DNA of 64,000 bases from Phymatolithon calcareum (Eukaryota; Rhodophyta; Florideophyceae; Hapalidiales), in NCBI GenBank assembly GCA_977006965.1, contig OZ345353.1:3782001-3846000 (forward strand), given 5' to 3'. Positions 39,900 through 48,933 of this stretch are shown here, in pieces. A program made the translations under genes and the position numbers. The notes under the pieces were generated by a model, which searched no databases, was not told where the DNA came from, and was given only the letters and a program-made list of their open reading frames with translations. Within the stretch, counting starts at the first letter, position 1; each line of letters starts with the position of its first letter.

Positions 39900-41429
39900 A
39901 TGGAGAGGTCAAGCGACTTTTGGCCACAAGCTATATCGGTGGTTGCATCCGTGACCGCCGCAATGAGCACCATCGTCGCATCGCGGCTGACAAAGCGCTT
40001 TCCCCTGTCCTCTCATGCGTCGACGCCGCGATGGAAATACACAGTGGTTCCTCTCGTTCTCTACCTAGCCGTGTTCGTGTGCCTTCTCGTATAAGCAATG
40101 TTTTCGGTAAGAACCAGAAACTTCAGTGGAACGCTCGCATTTATGGCCGCACCCTCTGTTCCTCTACATGGCTTTCTGTGGGCGCTAATTCCACAGACAC
40201 AACACGCACAAGACGCACCTTCCTCAGACAGCTATGTGATGCAGTGTTTCCGTCGCAAACCTGCTTTTCTCCTTGTGCTTACTTGGATACCTCTCATTCT
40301 GGGAGCGATTCTGGCAGGTTTAAACAAGGCTTGGCAGGCTCTTGCAGTGCAGATCGCCATTGTTTTCGCCTTCTTGGCCACAGGAAGTTCTCCAGAAACT
40401 TTGGTGCAAGCGCGTGAAAGTTCATTCAGGACAGCAGCGCGCTACATGACGGTCCCCGTACCTTCGCGTCGCAATGAAACAGGTGCCTATGTCATCGACT
40501 TGCAGCGGGAGAAGATTCTGGAGCCTGTTCGTCTGGACATGCGCGGTAACCCAGCTTACCTGCAGGTGAGCGTTTCCAAGATGGGTCGACTGAGGCCAGT
40601 TCAGGATGACAAGAACTCGAGCGAGGCTCCAATCTTCGCTTATCTCGATTCCATTGTTCAAAAGCTACCCAAAGATCGTCTTGTGGAAATGACGGGTCGA
40701 TTGTGGAGAACTTTGGAGAAATGCAAAACAAGACTTGGAGAGCCTGCAATGGATATTTTCCTACTGTATGGACTGGTTTCAGGAATGGCCTTCATCGCAT
40801 ACCGCCCTATTGATTGTACTGCTGAAAACCGGAAAGTGTTACTCATGCTCAACTACCACTTTTGCAGTGGCGACCGAACGAGTGAACGATCGGAGCATTT
40901 TGAGGCAGCGAACAATGTTTGGGACGCATGGAGAGAGGCTGGAGAGTGGCTACTTAGAAGTGAGCACTGGTCTACGGCTTCGAGGCGCGGATCTATTGGC
41001 GTCGATCTTGACATTCCGCTTGCTGAAGATATCTTACAGCGGCGCTCTGAAGGCCATCAAGGTATGGAAATCAAGGTGATAGCTCTAGGTTCCGTCGTGC
41101 ATTTTGTTCGCCATGTGTTCGCTCACAACGGTGATCTTGCGGAAGCGGTAGTGAAGAATATCCCTTACTACCACAACCGAATTGCAAAGGAGGTCTGCAA
41201 AGGAACGTGCAACATTCCGCTGGTTTGCCGAGGAATCATCGGAAGTATGAAGCGCAACGGCCTGCTCATGGGAAATGTGAACGGGCATGAGTGGGCATCA
41301 TCGGGTGGTGTCCTAAGATGGGGCCCAGTCGGGTACGCTCTTCTAGATCAGGCATATGCTCGAAACTCTGCGCTAGCCTATGTTGCACAGCTAGGTATTA
41401 TCATGGTCAAAGCGATTTTGGAAAACTAG
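39900..41429 (+). pseudogene. Membrane-protein family, copy C (one nonsense codon)
   Basis: Best preserved of the three. From ATG 39900 the frame reads MERSSDFWPQAISVVASVTA, then a second hydrophobic stretch (VVPLVLYLAVFVCLLV). It meets TAA at 40092-40094, where copies A and B have Tyr (VYA). After that it stays open for 443 codons to 41429: LAFMAAPSV, AFLLVLTWIPLILGAILAGL, VQIAIVFAFLATG, then a soluble half (EWLLRSEHWSTASRRGSIG, EIKVIALGSVVHFVRHVF, ALAYVAQLGIIMVKAILEN). If translation could begin at the downstream ATG (40098), a 443-residue protein with about three membrane segments would result. Family unknown. Confidence 0.7.
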
Positions 41430-41971
41430 CTTAAACTTCCTCGGCGTCGACCATGATCATTTCAGCCGAAGCAATCCACCATCCTGAATTCCGAGGAACA
41501 AGCCGATTTACTATCAGCGATTATTAATTTCAGAATTAAGCTAGAAACGACATTGTCTTGGTGCTATATTTGGAGCCAATCGTCCATTACAATGAAAAGC
41601 ACATTTTTCTTGCACTGCTGTCTAGGTCATTGCACATAAGGACGCTCCTGTGTTTGGCATCCAACTTAGTGTGCGAATAGACGAAATCCGGACAAACGAG
41701 CCTTCCGTATCGATTCTATAATCGCCTCAGGTATTAGGAGAAGCAGCAGGAGAAGAAAGGTATATTTTTAATTAGAAGCTAACGACACGTGTGCAGACAT
41801 ATGGGGCAACTTTGAGAGTGCCAAGAGGTCCTGGTTATGGTTTTTTTGGTTCCCTAGAAATGGGTACGAAACGTTCTGGTGGGGTGTCAAATCGTATACT
41901 CTAGACAGGGGAAAGTTACCTCGGCTGGATGCCACGTTAATCTCCGACCAATGTGTGACAGCACATGAACA
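41430..41971. other. Gene-free flank of the copia element
   Basis: No gene. Contains one CAGGGGAAAGTTACC at 41906-41920, identical to the micro-element terminus, with no partner found. The last five bases (GAACA, 41967-41971) are the copia target duplication. Confidence 0.4.
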
Positions 41972-42158
41972 TGTGGAGACTAGTTCCTTGGTTTAGTGGA
42001 ACTCTAGCTATTTGTAGGCTAGATGTGCCTGTCGGCTGGGTGGCACAGTGTGTCGCGTGCTTGGTTCGCCAGCCAGATATGTGGCTGGCGAGTCATGCGA
42101 TCACCCATGTGCGCTATGAACTCGAGTCTCTCGATATGTGGGTGATATAGGACTAGCA
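41972..42158 (-). repeat. 3' LTR of the copia element
   Basis: 187 bp. It lacks 8 bp present in the 5' LTR near GGTTTATTGG. On its inner side a second LTR-end-like sequence, ending at 42199, adds 41 bp before the purine tract. Confidence 0.9.
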
Positions 42159-42199
42159 AGAAAAACGATTAAGAGACTGGGGAAGATGTAGGACTAGCA

Positions 42200-42208
42200 C
42201 CCCCGGTC
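42200..42208 (-). other. Candidate polypurine tract of the copia element
   Basis: On the minus strand GACCGGGGG is followed at once by TGCTAGTCC, the LTR terminus sequence (42191-42199). It lies between the pol stop (42215) and the 3' LTR. Confidence 0.55.
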
Positions 42209-42214
42209 AGGCTC

Positions 42215-45200
42215 TTAGTCGTGATTGCGGATAATTCGCAGATTGTCGAGGAACTTCTGCTTTCCTAGGGGCTTTGTGAAAATATCAGCCGGCTGCCTCG
42301 TGCCAGGGATGTGTTGTATATCGATCAAGCCGCGTTGGACCTGCTCTGTTATGTAGCGCGACCTAATATCGATATGTTTGCTGCGCGTTGTGGCGCCGTT
42401 TGCCACGGACATTGAGATAGCGGCTTTGTTGTCGACTCCCAGCTTGATAGGGGCGCGAATCGGTATCTTCCACTCGTTGGCCAGGTTGTAGAGCCATACA
42501 ATGATCCGAGCTGCCTCGGAGGCAGCGGTATATTCTGCTTCCGCGGAAGATAACGAGATTGACTTCTGGAGCTTGCTCTTCCAGTAAATCAGGTCTCCTG
42601 CGTATGTGACGGCGACGCCAGTGCGCGACTTTCGCGTGCTCGGGCACGCTGCCCAGTCGCTGTCAGAATACGCGCGCAGTACTGGGTCGGCACCGTGCGA
42701 GTAGGTAATGCTGGCATCCTTTCGCCCGGAGAGGTAGCGGACGAGCCGTTTGAGTGCGGTCATGTGGCGTTGGGTGGGCGCGTCGAGGAAGCGTGCGAGA
42801 TGGCTTGCGATATAAGCGATCTCATACACTACGGTGTCGGCGATGAAACGGGCGAGGCCGATTCCACTCCTGTAGAGCTTGTGTTCCTCCTTGTCGAGAA
42901 GCGCCTCTCCCGGCTTTCGGGCAGAGAGATCGGTTTGAGGGTCGTGCGGCATGGCGCATGGATTGCCGTCTGACAAGTCGAATTCGCGCAAAAGCTGCTC
43001 GATGTGCTTGCGGACTGACAGTTTGACGCCGGTGCGCGTGCGCTCTATGGCGACGCCCATGTGCTGGTCGACTGGAACCTGCTCCGTGACCTGCCATTCA
43101 TTCATTAGTTTGGTTATCAGGCGCTGTATGTATGACTTGTCCGAGGATGTTAGAACAAAGTCGTCGGTATCGGCTAGTAGGCGAGCGGTGGCGCCGGTAG
43201 AGGGATCCGTGTGTACGAAGCAACCAGGCTCTGCTTTGATTGCCTTCCAGCCCCACTCAGTCAGCTTAGCGTTGCGGTGGCGTTCCCATAAAAATCCACC
43301 GTCCGGGCTGCCCATCTGTGCCCTTTGTATCAGCATAAGCTTTCCTGGTGCGGTAAAGGTGCCGTCGGAGCGGCGCGGCTGTTTCATCGTTACGCGAAAC
43401 CGAGGGTCCGAAGGAGCACGAGGGTAAGCGCTCGGGACGTCGACGCTGCGGATGTGCTCACCTCGCAGTGCGGCGTTGGCATAGAGGAAGCGTCGAGCAG
43501 CATGCGAAGGCGATTGAGCTGCAGTTCGCTCGGCGTCGAAGTGCACTCCCGGTTTCATTAAATCTCCCCGGGCTGTGCAGCGCGCAGAGAAGCCGGTGAG
43601 GTATCCTTCAGCGTTGGTCTTGTGTCTGTAGCTCCAGGTGTTCTGAACTGGCTTGTCGCTGGGCTGAGGTGTGGTGAACGCCCATGCGCCAAGGGAAACC
43701 ATTCGGTCAATAAAAGCGTCATGGGCTTGTGCCCATTTCTGCGCGAAACGCCCGCGAAGGGCCTGCTTGGTTGATCGCGGGTCTGACGGTGGGCGCATTG
43801 GCGTTTCGAGATCAGCGCTGATAGCAGCAACATGCGGCTCTTCGTCACATTGCGCTGAGGCCGCCCAGCCACTGCTGGATGGCCGATGCGGCGGCGATGG
43901 TTTGAAGGACGGGGTTTTCGTGGCTGCGGTATGTTCGGGAGCGGTAGGATCTGTCGTGCTGTCATCTCGATAACGTGGTGGGAGGCGAAGTGCACTGCGC
44001 GGTCTGAGTGATCGCATCTGGGTAGCGACTGTAGCCTTTTTCTGGTCTGTGGGCTTGCTCTTGATTCCTGCAGCTTGTTCGTCTTTTGTGGGCGGTAGGG
44101 TGCTCAGGCGGGCGGAGCCGACTGAGCTGCCGATTTCGGACTGTTTTTCAAGTGGGCGTCTAGGATCGCGTGTCGGAACGAACTCAGCTGCACGAGCATC
44201 TATGGCCTTGCGCTTTGTAATGTCGAGCACGTTAATGGTGGATTTGGAAATTGGAGCTAGGTAGCGGCAGGCAATGCCGCGCGGGGTAAAGCTCTGCATG
44301 GTTTTAGATTTGTTTGGGACATAGCCTTTTGATCCGAAAGGCAGCGTAAGCGGAAGATTGGACGGCGTTCCGAAGAGGGATTCGTGGGGTGACTTGATTT
44401 TTCCGCTCTTTGGCGTTGCGTTTCTCTTGGCAGTGCAATCCTCGAGAGCGTAGTCCCAATATCCCTGTGGGAGTCGCGCGGATGCGAGCTGGGTGCGGAT
44501 GCAGTCTTTCAGCGTGCGAATAGCTCGCTCTGCCTGTCCGTTCATCTGTGGACTGTTTGGTACTGAGCGCGATATCTGTATGCCTTCTCTGAGCGCAAAT
44601 TTTCGCGGTGCTCCAGCAAAAAGTTCTGGTGCGCCATCCGAGTGCATACGTTTGACTTTGTGTCCAGTAGCGCGCTGGAGACGCTGTATGGCCTGCACGA
44701 GTTGCTCGCCTGCTTGACGCTTTGTGCGCGACGCAATTGCAGTGAGAAAGCCAGTGGCAGCATCAACAAGCACGGTGAAGTAGCGGTTGCCGCGCACAGA
44801 GCGATTAAGTGGCCCCGCAGTGTCTGAGCTCAGTTTGTACATCGGTTTGTATTGCGAGTTGCCGAGGGTCGGATGAGGGGATCTGGTGAGCTTCGCTTCT
44901 GCGCACGGCCTGCACGTGTAGACACCTTTCGATGTCGAAACGAGACTTTTCATGTGCGGATTGCTGTGTAGAGCCCGCCTGATTGCGGCTGGGTGGGCGT
45001 GTGCGAGTGCATTGTGCACGTGACGCAATGATGCAGGCACTAGTGCCGCGGAACGCGTGGTGCGAGACTGGTCTACGGCGGGCAGAGGCCTGTCGAACTG
45101 CAGTACGTTTCCCGTTTGCGTACCGGTTGCGATAATATTCGCGGGCGGCAAGGTGCTTTGTTTCGTTACGAAGAATCTTCCGCGGCTAATGAGGATATCG

Positions 45201-45604
45201 TGGAACTGTGATAGGCGGGCTGCAGAGATGAGGTCGCGGGCAAGGGCAGGCACTCGCAGCACCTGGTCCAGTGGAATGTTGGTGTGGGATCCAGCAAGGG
45301 TCGCATTACCGACTTGCGTTGCGAGGGTTGTTCTGTTGTCGGCGAGGCGGACCGGCGTTTTGATTTGCCGCGTGCGGCGGAGAGGGGCGCCAGAGGTAGT
45401 GATGTGATGGGTTGCGGCCGAGTCGAGGAGAGGGGCGATGATGTACTGCTGATTGTTGTTTATGTTGTCACCCTCCGGCGCGTTACTAGCGGCTAAGATA
45501 GCGGCAACTGTGTCGGCGACCGTGTTGATGAGGTTAGGGTCAGTGGCGATGGCGGCGGCAGCAGAGGGCTGTGTGTTGTTGGCGCCGCCAACAACACACA
45601 GCCC
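42215..45604 (-). CDS. Copia pol: protease, integrase, reverse transcriptase, RNase H
   Basis: A single open frame of more than 1100 codons, stop at 42215. Reading in: protease active site LLDSAATHHIT (about 45400-45430; Ala replaces the usual Gly of DSG), then the integrase HHCC zinc region (ALAHAHPAAIRRAL...YTCRPCAEAK). The integrase DDE core follows in SSDTAGPL, MHSDGAPELF and NGQAERAIRT. RT has VDVPSAYPRAPSD for motif A and LLADTDDFVL for motif C (TDD where YVDD is usual). RNase H shows AYSDSDWAACPSTRKSRTG, SLSSAEAEYTA and ADIFTKPL. The frame is unbroken to its C-terminus. The usual Pol start is unclear because the nested LINE and a palindrome lie at the gag junction, and pol is out of frame with gag. 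Confidence 0.9.
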   Translation of the reverse strand, partial: GLCVVGGANNTQPSAAAAIATDPNLINTVADTVAAILAASNAPEGDNINNNQQYIIAPLLDSAATHHITTSGAPLRRTRQIKTPVRLADNRTTLATQVGNATLAGSHTNIPLDQVLRVPALARDLISAARLSQFHDILISRGRFFVTKQSTLPPANIIATGTQTGNVLQFDRPLPAVDQSRTTRSAALVPASLRHVHNALAHAHPAAIRRALHSNPHMKSLVSTSKGVYTCRPCAEAKLTRSPHPTLGNSQYKPMYKLSSDTAGPLNRSVRGNRYFTVLVDAATGFLTAIASRTKRQAGEQLVQAIQRLQRATGHKVKRMHSDGAPELFAGAPRKFALREGIQISRSVPNSPQMNGQAERAIRTLKDCIRTQLASARLPQGYWDYALEDCTAKRNATPKSGKIKSPHESLFGTPSNLPLTLPFGSKGYVPNKSKTMQSFTPRGIACRYLAPISKSTINVLDITKRKAIDARAAEFVPTRDPRRPLEKQSEIGSSVGSARLSTLPPTKDEQAAGIKSKPTDQKKATVATQMRSLRPRSALRLPPRYRDDSTTDPTAPEHTAATKTPSFKPSPPHRPSSSGWAASAQCDEEPHVAAISADLETPMRPPSDPRSTKQALRGRFAQKWAQAHDAFIDRMVSLGAWAFTTPQPSDKPVQNTWSYRHKTNAEGYLTGFSARCTARGDLMKPGVHFDAERTAAQSPSHAARRFLYANAALRGEHIRSVDVPSAYPRAPSDPRFRVTMKQPRRSDGTFTAPGKLMLIQRAQMGSPDGGFLWERHRNAKLTEWGWKAIKAEPGCFVHTDPSTGATARLLADTDDFVLTSSDKSYIQRLITKLMNEWQVTEQVPVDQHMGVAIERTRTGVKLSVRKHIEQLLREFDLSDGNPCAMPHDPQTDLSARKPGEALLDKEEHKLYRSGIGLARFIADTVVYEIAYIASHLARFLDAPTQRHMTALKRLVRYLSGRKDASITYSHGADPVLRAYSDSDWAACPSTRKSRTGVAVTYAGDLIYWKSKLQKSISLSSAEAEYTAASEAARIIVWLYNLANEWKIPIRAPIKLGVDNKAAISMSVANGATTRSKHIDIRSRYITEQVQRGLIDIQHIPGTRQPADIFTKPLGKQKFLDNLRIIRNHD
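45566..45604. repeat. Perfect 19-bp-arm palindrome at the copia gag-pol junction
   Basis: Arms 45566-45584 and 45586-45604 (core TTGTTGGCG / CGCCAACAA) around one base. It lies next to the nested LINE's 13-bp duplication, exactly where the gag and pol frames change. Confidence 0.8.
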
Positions 45605-46259
45605 GCGGTCGAGGTCGGGGGGGGGGGAAATTGTAGATTTTTATTTTAAAAGCCCTCAACGCCGGTATTCACCAACACCAGAGCAGCTTCCCGTTGATAC
45701 TGCCATCTAATTACCCAATCCGATCACATTACACTATCATTTCTTCTAACATATGGATTTCCAGTGCTAAAAGTTTGTCAATCGCCGTTTTCGTCCCTTT
45801 TTCCCAAGATTCTTCTGCTCTTGGACTTGTCAAATTTCGTTGTAGAGTTTTCAGATTCTCTTCTGCGACCTCGTTGAAATGTTCAACGTACGACTCTGCT
45901 CTTCGTGGTGGGAAGCGGCCGAAGAACCACTTAACTGCTAGGAGTCGGTGTTTCCTGGATCGAATTTGGAGTACAGGGCTTACTTTCTCCTTAGTGTCCA
46001 CGGTAATTTTTCTCTCTTTTTCTTCTTCCTTTTCAATCCATTCCTGTCGTCGGCGGTGGCTCTCGTGTTTGTGGGTCACCAGCCCTCGTACGGCTCGCTC
46101 GGTACTGCCTCTTAGGAGCTCATGCTCCTGCAGATAGCGGATATCCATCTCTGCTTGCTGTATGTCCCCTTCTTTTCCAGCGTAATTTTCTTCCTTCTCG
46201 ATTTCGTCCTTCCCTCGTATAAGCCTCTGTGCGAAGTGCTCTCCGAGCGGTCGAGGTCG
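45605..46259 (-). mobile_element. LINE 3: 5'-truncated LINE inside copia, 13-bp duplication
   Basis: GCGGTCGAGGTCG occurs at 45605-45617 and 46247-46259; the insert is 45618-46246 (629 bp). On the minus strand it begins inside ORF2 and ends in a 3' UTR (GTTGAGGGCTTTTAAAATAA...). That UTR resembles LINE 1's (AATGAGGGCTTTCAAATA), and the insert ends in ten C residues rather than A. Truncation plus a 13-bp duplication indicates target-primed reverse transcription. Confidence 0.85.
45729..46246 (-). pseudogene. LINE 3 ORF2 C-terminal fragment
   Basis: The frame contains QIRSRKHRLLAVKWFFGRFP, then YVEHFNEVAEENLKTLQRNL and KTAIDKLLALEIHMLEEMIV to the stop at 45729. It aligns with LINE 1 (TKVRHRQLAIKYASGRFP..., MAAERHMENIRMNLTKYE) and LINE 2. 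Only the last 170 or so codons survive because of 5' truncation. An Arg/Glu-rich linker precedes the block. The apparent N-terminal extension past 46246 is copia gag read in another frame. Confidence 0.75.
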
Positions 46260-47037
46260 AGCGGGCCGCAATGCGGCGGCAGCGGTCATCACCCTCCGTG
46301 TGGTTGTCCATCAAGTGCTTCATGCACTTGTAGTCGTTGACCGATGGGTCACCCGGACGACGGCCGTAGCGTTGGCGGGAGTTGTTCGTGGGTGAGGAGC
46401 CCTGCGCATGACTGCGGCGACTGTTTCCGCGCGGAGTCTTCGTCGCCATGGGCAGACGCAGAACGGCGGCAACGAGACGGCTGACGACGGCAGTTGTCTT
46501 CTGATTGTCGGGAAGGAAGGAGTAAAGCTCGCGAATGGAGTGCGCGTGAGGGTTGGATGGCGGGAGGCCGGCGAGAATGTCCGCGATGTATGCGGGTGGA
46601 TTAGCCAGGAAGTGGGTTGAGTCGGCGGATAGGAGGCGATCGTGGCGGTCGCGGTGTGCGGCGATGTAGGCAGCAGCTGACGGGTAGGTGTCGAGTGGTT
46701 TGACGATGGCTGTTGCGGCAACGTCGTAGATTGATGTCTGAGGAGCCTGCTGGATGAGATGTTTGTAAGCGTTGAGAGCGGTCATTGGGGCTATGGCTTG
46801 CCGAAAAGATGTGTGGACCGTGAGCATGAGGAATGACTTTAGAAGCGCCGCTTGCGCCATTTCGATACCGCTGGCGGCCGCTGGCGAACGGGTGAGCAGG
46901 TGTTCGGCGCGCTGGCCCTGCGCAACGGCTTCGACGCAGAGCTTCCAGTCGCGGTGGTTGGCAGCGTCGGCGCTGAGTTTGTCGACTCCGTCCGTGGGCC
47001 AGGGGCGGGTGGGAATGTGGTCGTTAGTCTGTGCCAT
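46247..47037 (-). pseudogene. Copia gag, truncated by LINE 3
   Basis: From ATG 47037 about 263 codons are copia sequence: HRDWKLCVEAVAQGQRAEHL, then ALNAYKHLIQQAPQTSI and LANPPAYIADILAGLPPSN, a typical helical Ty1/copia Gag. A basic tail holds a zinc-knuckle-like YKCMKHLMDNHTEGDDRC (CX3H...H...C). The frame then runs into LINE 3 and ends at 46120. Without the LINE and one duplication the gag frame would stay open for about 40 more codons, past the palindrome, before a stop. Pol lies one base away (-1), so a frameshift may normally link them. Confidence 0.8.
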
Positions 47038-47157
47038 GGCGGCCGTGGTTTTGGCGTGACTGGTTCCTGACTTTGCGTATTTGGGGTTGTCGTTACGCGT
47101 GGAGCGCGCCGGAAAGCGGCTCTGGTGAAGGTTCTCTAAGTGCGCTATGGTGGTTAA

Positions 47158-47175
47158 CGTTCTGGGCCCATAACC
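47158..47175 (-). other. Copia primer-binding site: anticodon region of initiator tRNA-Met
   Basis: The 18 bases directly inside the 5' LTR read, on the plus strand, CGTTCTGGGCCCATAACC. This matches the 5'-half anticodon arm of eukaryotic initiator tRNA-Met (CGTGCTGGGCCCATAACC) at 17 of 18. Drosophila copia likewise primes from a cut initiator tRNA half instead of the CCA end. Confidence 0.8.
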
Positions 47176-47370
47176 TGTGGAGACTAGTTCCTTGGTTTAT
47201 TGGAATGGTGGAACTCTAGCTATTTGTAGGCTAGATGTGCCTGTCGGCTGGGTGGCACAGTGTGTCGCGTGCTTGGTTCGCCAGCCAGATATGTGGCTGG
47301 CGAGTCATGCGATCACCCATGTGCGCTATGAACTCGAGTCTCTCGATATGTGGGTGATGTAGGACTAGCA
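47176..47370 (-). repeat. 5' LTR of the copia element
   Basis: 195 bp, TG...CA, followed on the right by the duplication GAACA (47371-47375). Confidence 0.92.
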
Positions 47371-47375
47371 GAACA

Positions 47376-48058
47376 CTCGGCCTGGAACAGCTCATTGGAA
47401 TTGACGATTAAGCGCAGATGATTCTCTTCCAATTTTGGCAGCGTTTGTGCCTATTCAAAAAGATAGACGCTTGTCTTTTCCGCGGCATCCACCATTGGTG
47501 AAGAAAGTCCTATCTAGATAGACTGATCTGAAATTGTTAAGAATTTTTAGAAATCCAGTGGACCCAATTTCTAGATACTTTTCCTTCTCGGAGTGATCTG
47601 GAGGACGTCGGTCAAATATTTTTGCTTTATCATGACGCATTTGAGGAAAGCACGACATTCACAGCGTTCGGGACTCCTGCAGGGGACAATTCAAATGTTT
47701 AACGCTGCGCGGCTATGTGCTATAGACTCTGTTTCGGTGAACTGAACATTTTAATAAGCTTCGCTATGATTCATGTGGAAGCGGTTGAGAGTCTCCATGT
47801 AATCAGGTCTTCAAGTGACCTCACATAGAAATATATGGTGCTACACCGCCTCATTATGCCGCGCATTGGTTTTGGAACGGATGTATTTCGTCGGAGTAGA
47901 TGGATTCCTGAACGATGTCAAAACAGGACGAGCTTCGAAAATTGCAATTGCCAGCTCGCGAAAGAGCAGGCAGTGCGGCAAGGCGGCCGACAGCAACAGC
48001 GTCTGTTGCCGGGCTTGAGGAGACGATTGTCGCGAGAATCACGACATGCAGTGTTGCA
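47376..48058. other. Gene-free stretch between copia and LINE 1
   Basis: No supported gene. The 3' end of LINE 1 abuts its right side at 48059-48068. Confidence 0.35.
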
Positions 48059-48154
48059 GCTTTTTTTTGCAACTGTTTAGTTGTATATTTGAAAGCCCTC
48101 ATTAACACTCCTAAGACTGTATGGGAGCAGCTTTTCGTAACTTGTTCCTGGTCC

Positions 48155-48817
48155 CTAATACAGGGACTCGTCGTTTTCCATATTGTCAATTATGGTGACG
48201 CTGTAAAGTAGTATGGAGTCTAATGCCTTTTCCGGTCTTATCATTTCTCCGGAGTCCAGTTCATACTTTGTTAGATTCATACGTATGTTCTCCATGTGGC
48301 GCTCTGCCGCCATTCCGAATGTATTCGATATTAGCGTCGTGCTCACTTGAGGGAACCTTCCGCTTGCGTATTTTATGGCCAGCTGTCGATGTCTCACCTT
48401 GGTAAACTTGAGGATGGCCGGGATCTCATCCGGTTTGTAGTACAGTATTTTCCTCTTTCTTCTTGCTTCGAGCTTCGTTCCTTCTTTCGCGAACAGTATT
48501 CGTCGGAGCTGGCCTGGAGATTTCCCTTCCTGCCTATGTTTGAAGGGGGCCGCGAACTGTTCTTGTTGCAGCATCGCGGCAATATCGCGACTTGCCCAAT
48601 GTAGTTCTTTGAAGTTTCGCTCTTCCCTTGGCTTAGATAGGATAGTCAACTTCCTTGCCTTTCCTCGTAGCAGCATCCTCAGCGCTAATATTTCTTTCCT
48701 GTGTTCTGGTGGTTGTATCCTGCACATAAGCCGGAGCCGCTCGATCCTTCCACTTGCCGTACCACCGAATACTTGGAAGAAGAAGGTTCTTTCTACTTCT
48801 TTGATAGCTTCTTGCAC
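48155..48817 (-). pseudogene. LINE 1 ORF2 C-terminal region
   Basis: About 220 codons: TFFFQVFGGTASGRIERLRL, EILALRMLLRGKARKLTIL, then ILKFTKVRHRQLAIKYASGR and MAAERHMENIRMNLTKYE, ending NMENDESLY. It is collinear with LINE 2 and LINE 3. The block has no catalytic motif that I can name; it follows RT in this LINE group. The frame here is intact. Confidence 0.7.
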
Positions 48818-48933
48818 TTCTGAAGTCCACGGTGTGAGATGGATAGCGTATTACCGCCTTGGTTTGATCAACGACCTGTAGATACGTATGGATTTCAGGA
48901 CGTTTATCCCCCGAATGAATACCCCAAGTGGTT

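Larger units (their letters stand above)
41972..47370 (-). mobile_element. Ty1/copia LTR retrotransposon
   Basis: Minus-strand element. LTRs at 41972-42158 (3') and 47176-47370 (5'), TG...CA, with the target duplication GAACA at 41967-41971 and 47371-47375. Order on the minus strand: LTR, tRNA-fragment primer site, gag, protease, integrase, RT, RNase H, purine tract, LTR. Integrase before RT defines Ty1/copia. A 629-bp LINE fragment is nested between gag and protease. Without it the element is about 4.76 kb, normal for the superfamily. The LTRs differ by an 8-bp indel and about one substitution, so it is fairly young. Confidence 0.95.

Noticed and set aside
47158-47175. tRNA-like sequence (initiator tRNA anticodon arm)
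   Set aside because: Only 18 bases match and they sit exactly against the copia LTR, so this is a primer-binding site, not a tRNA gene.
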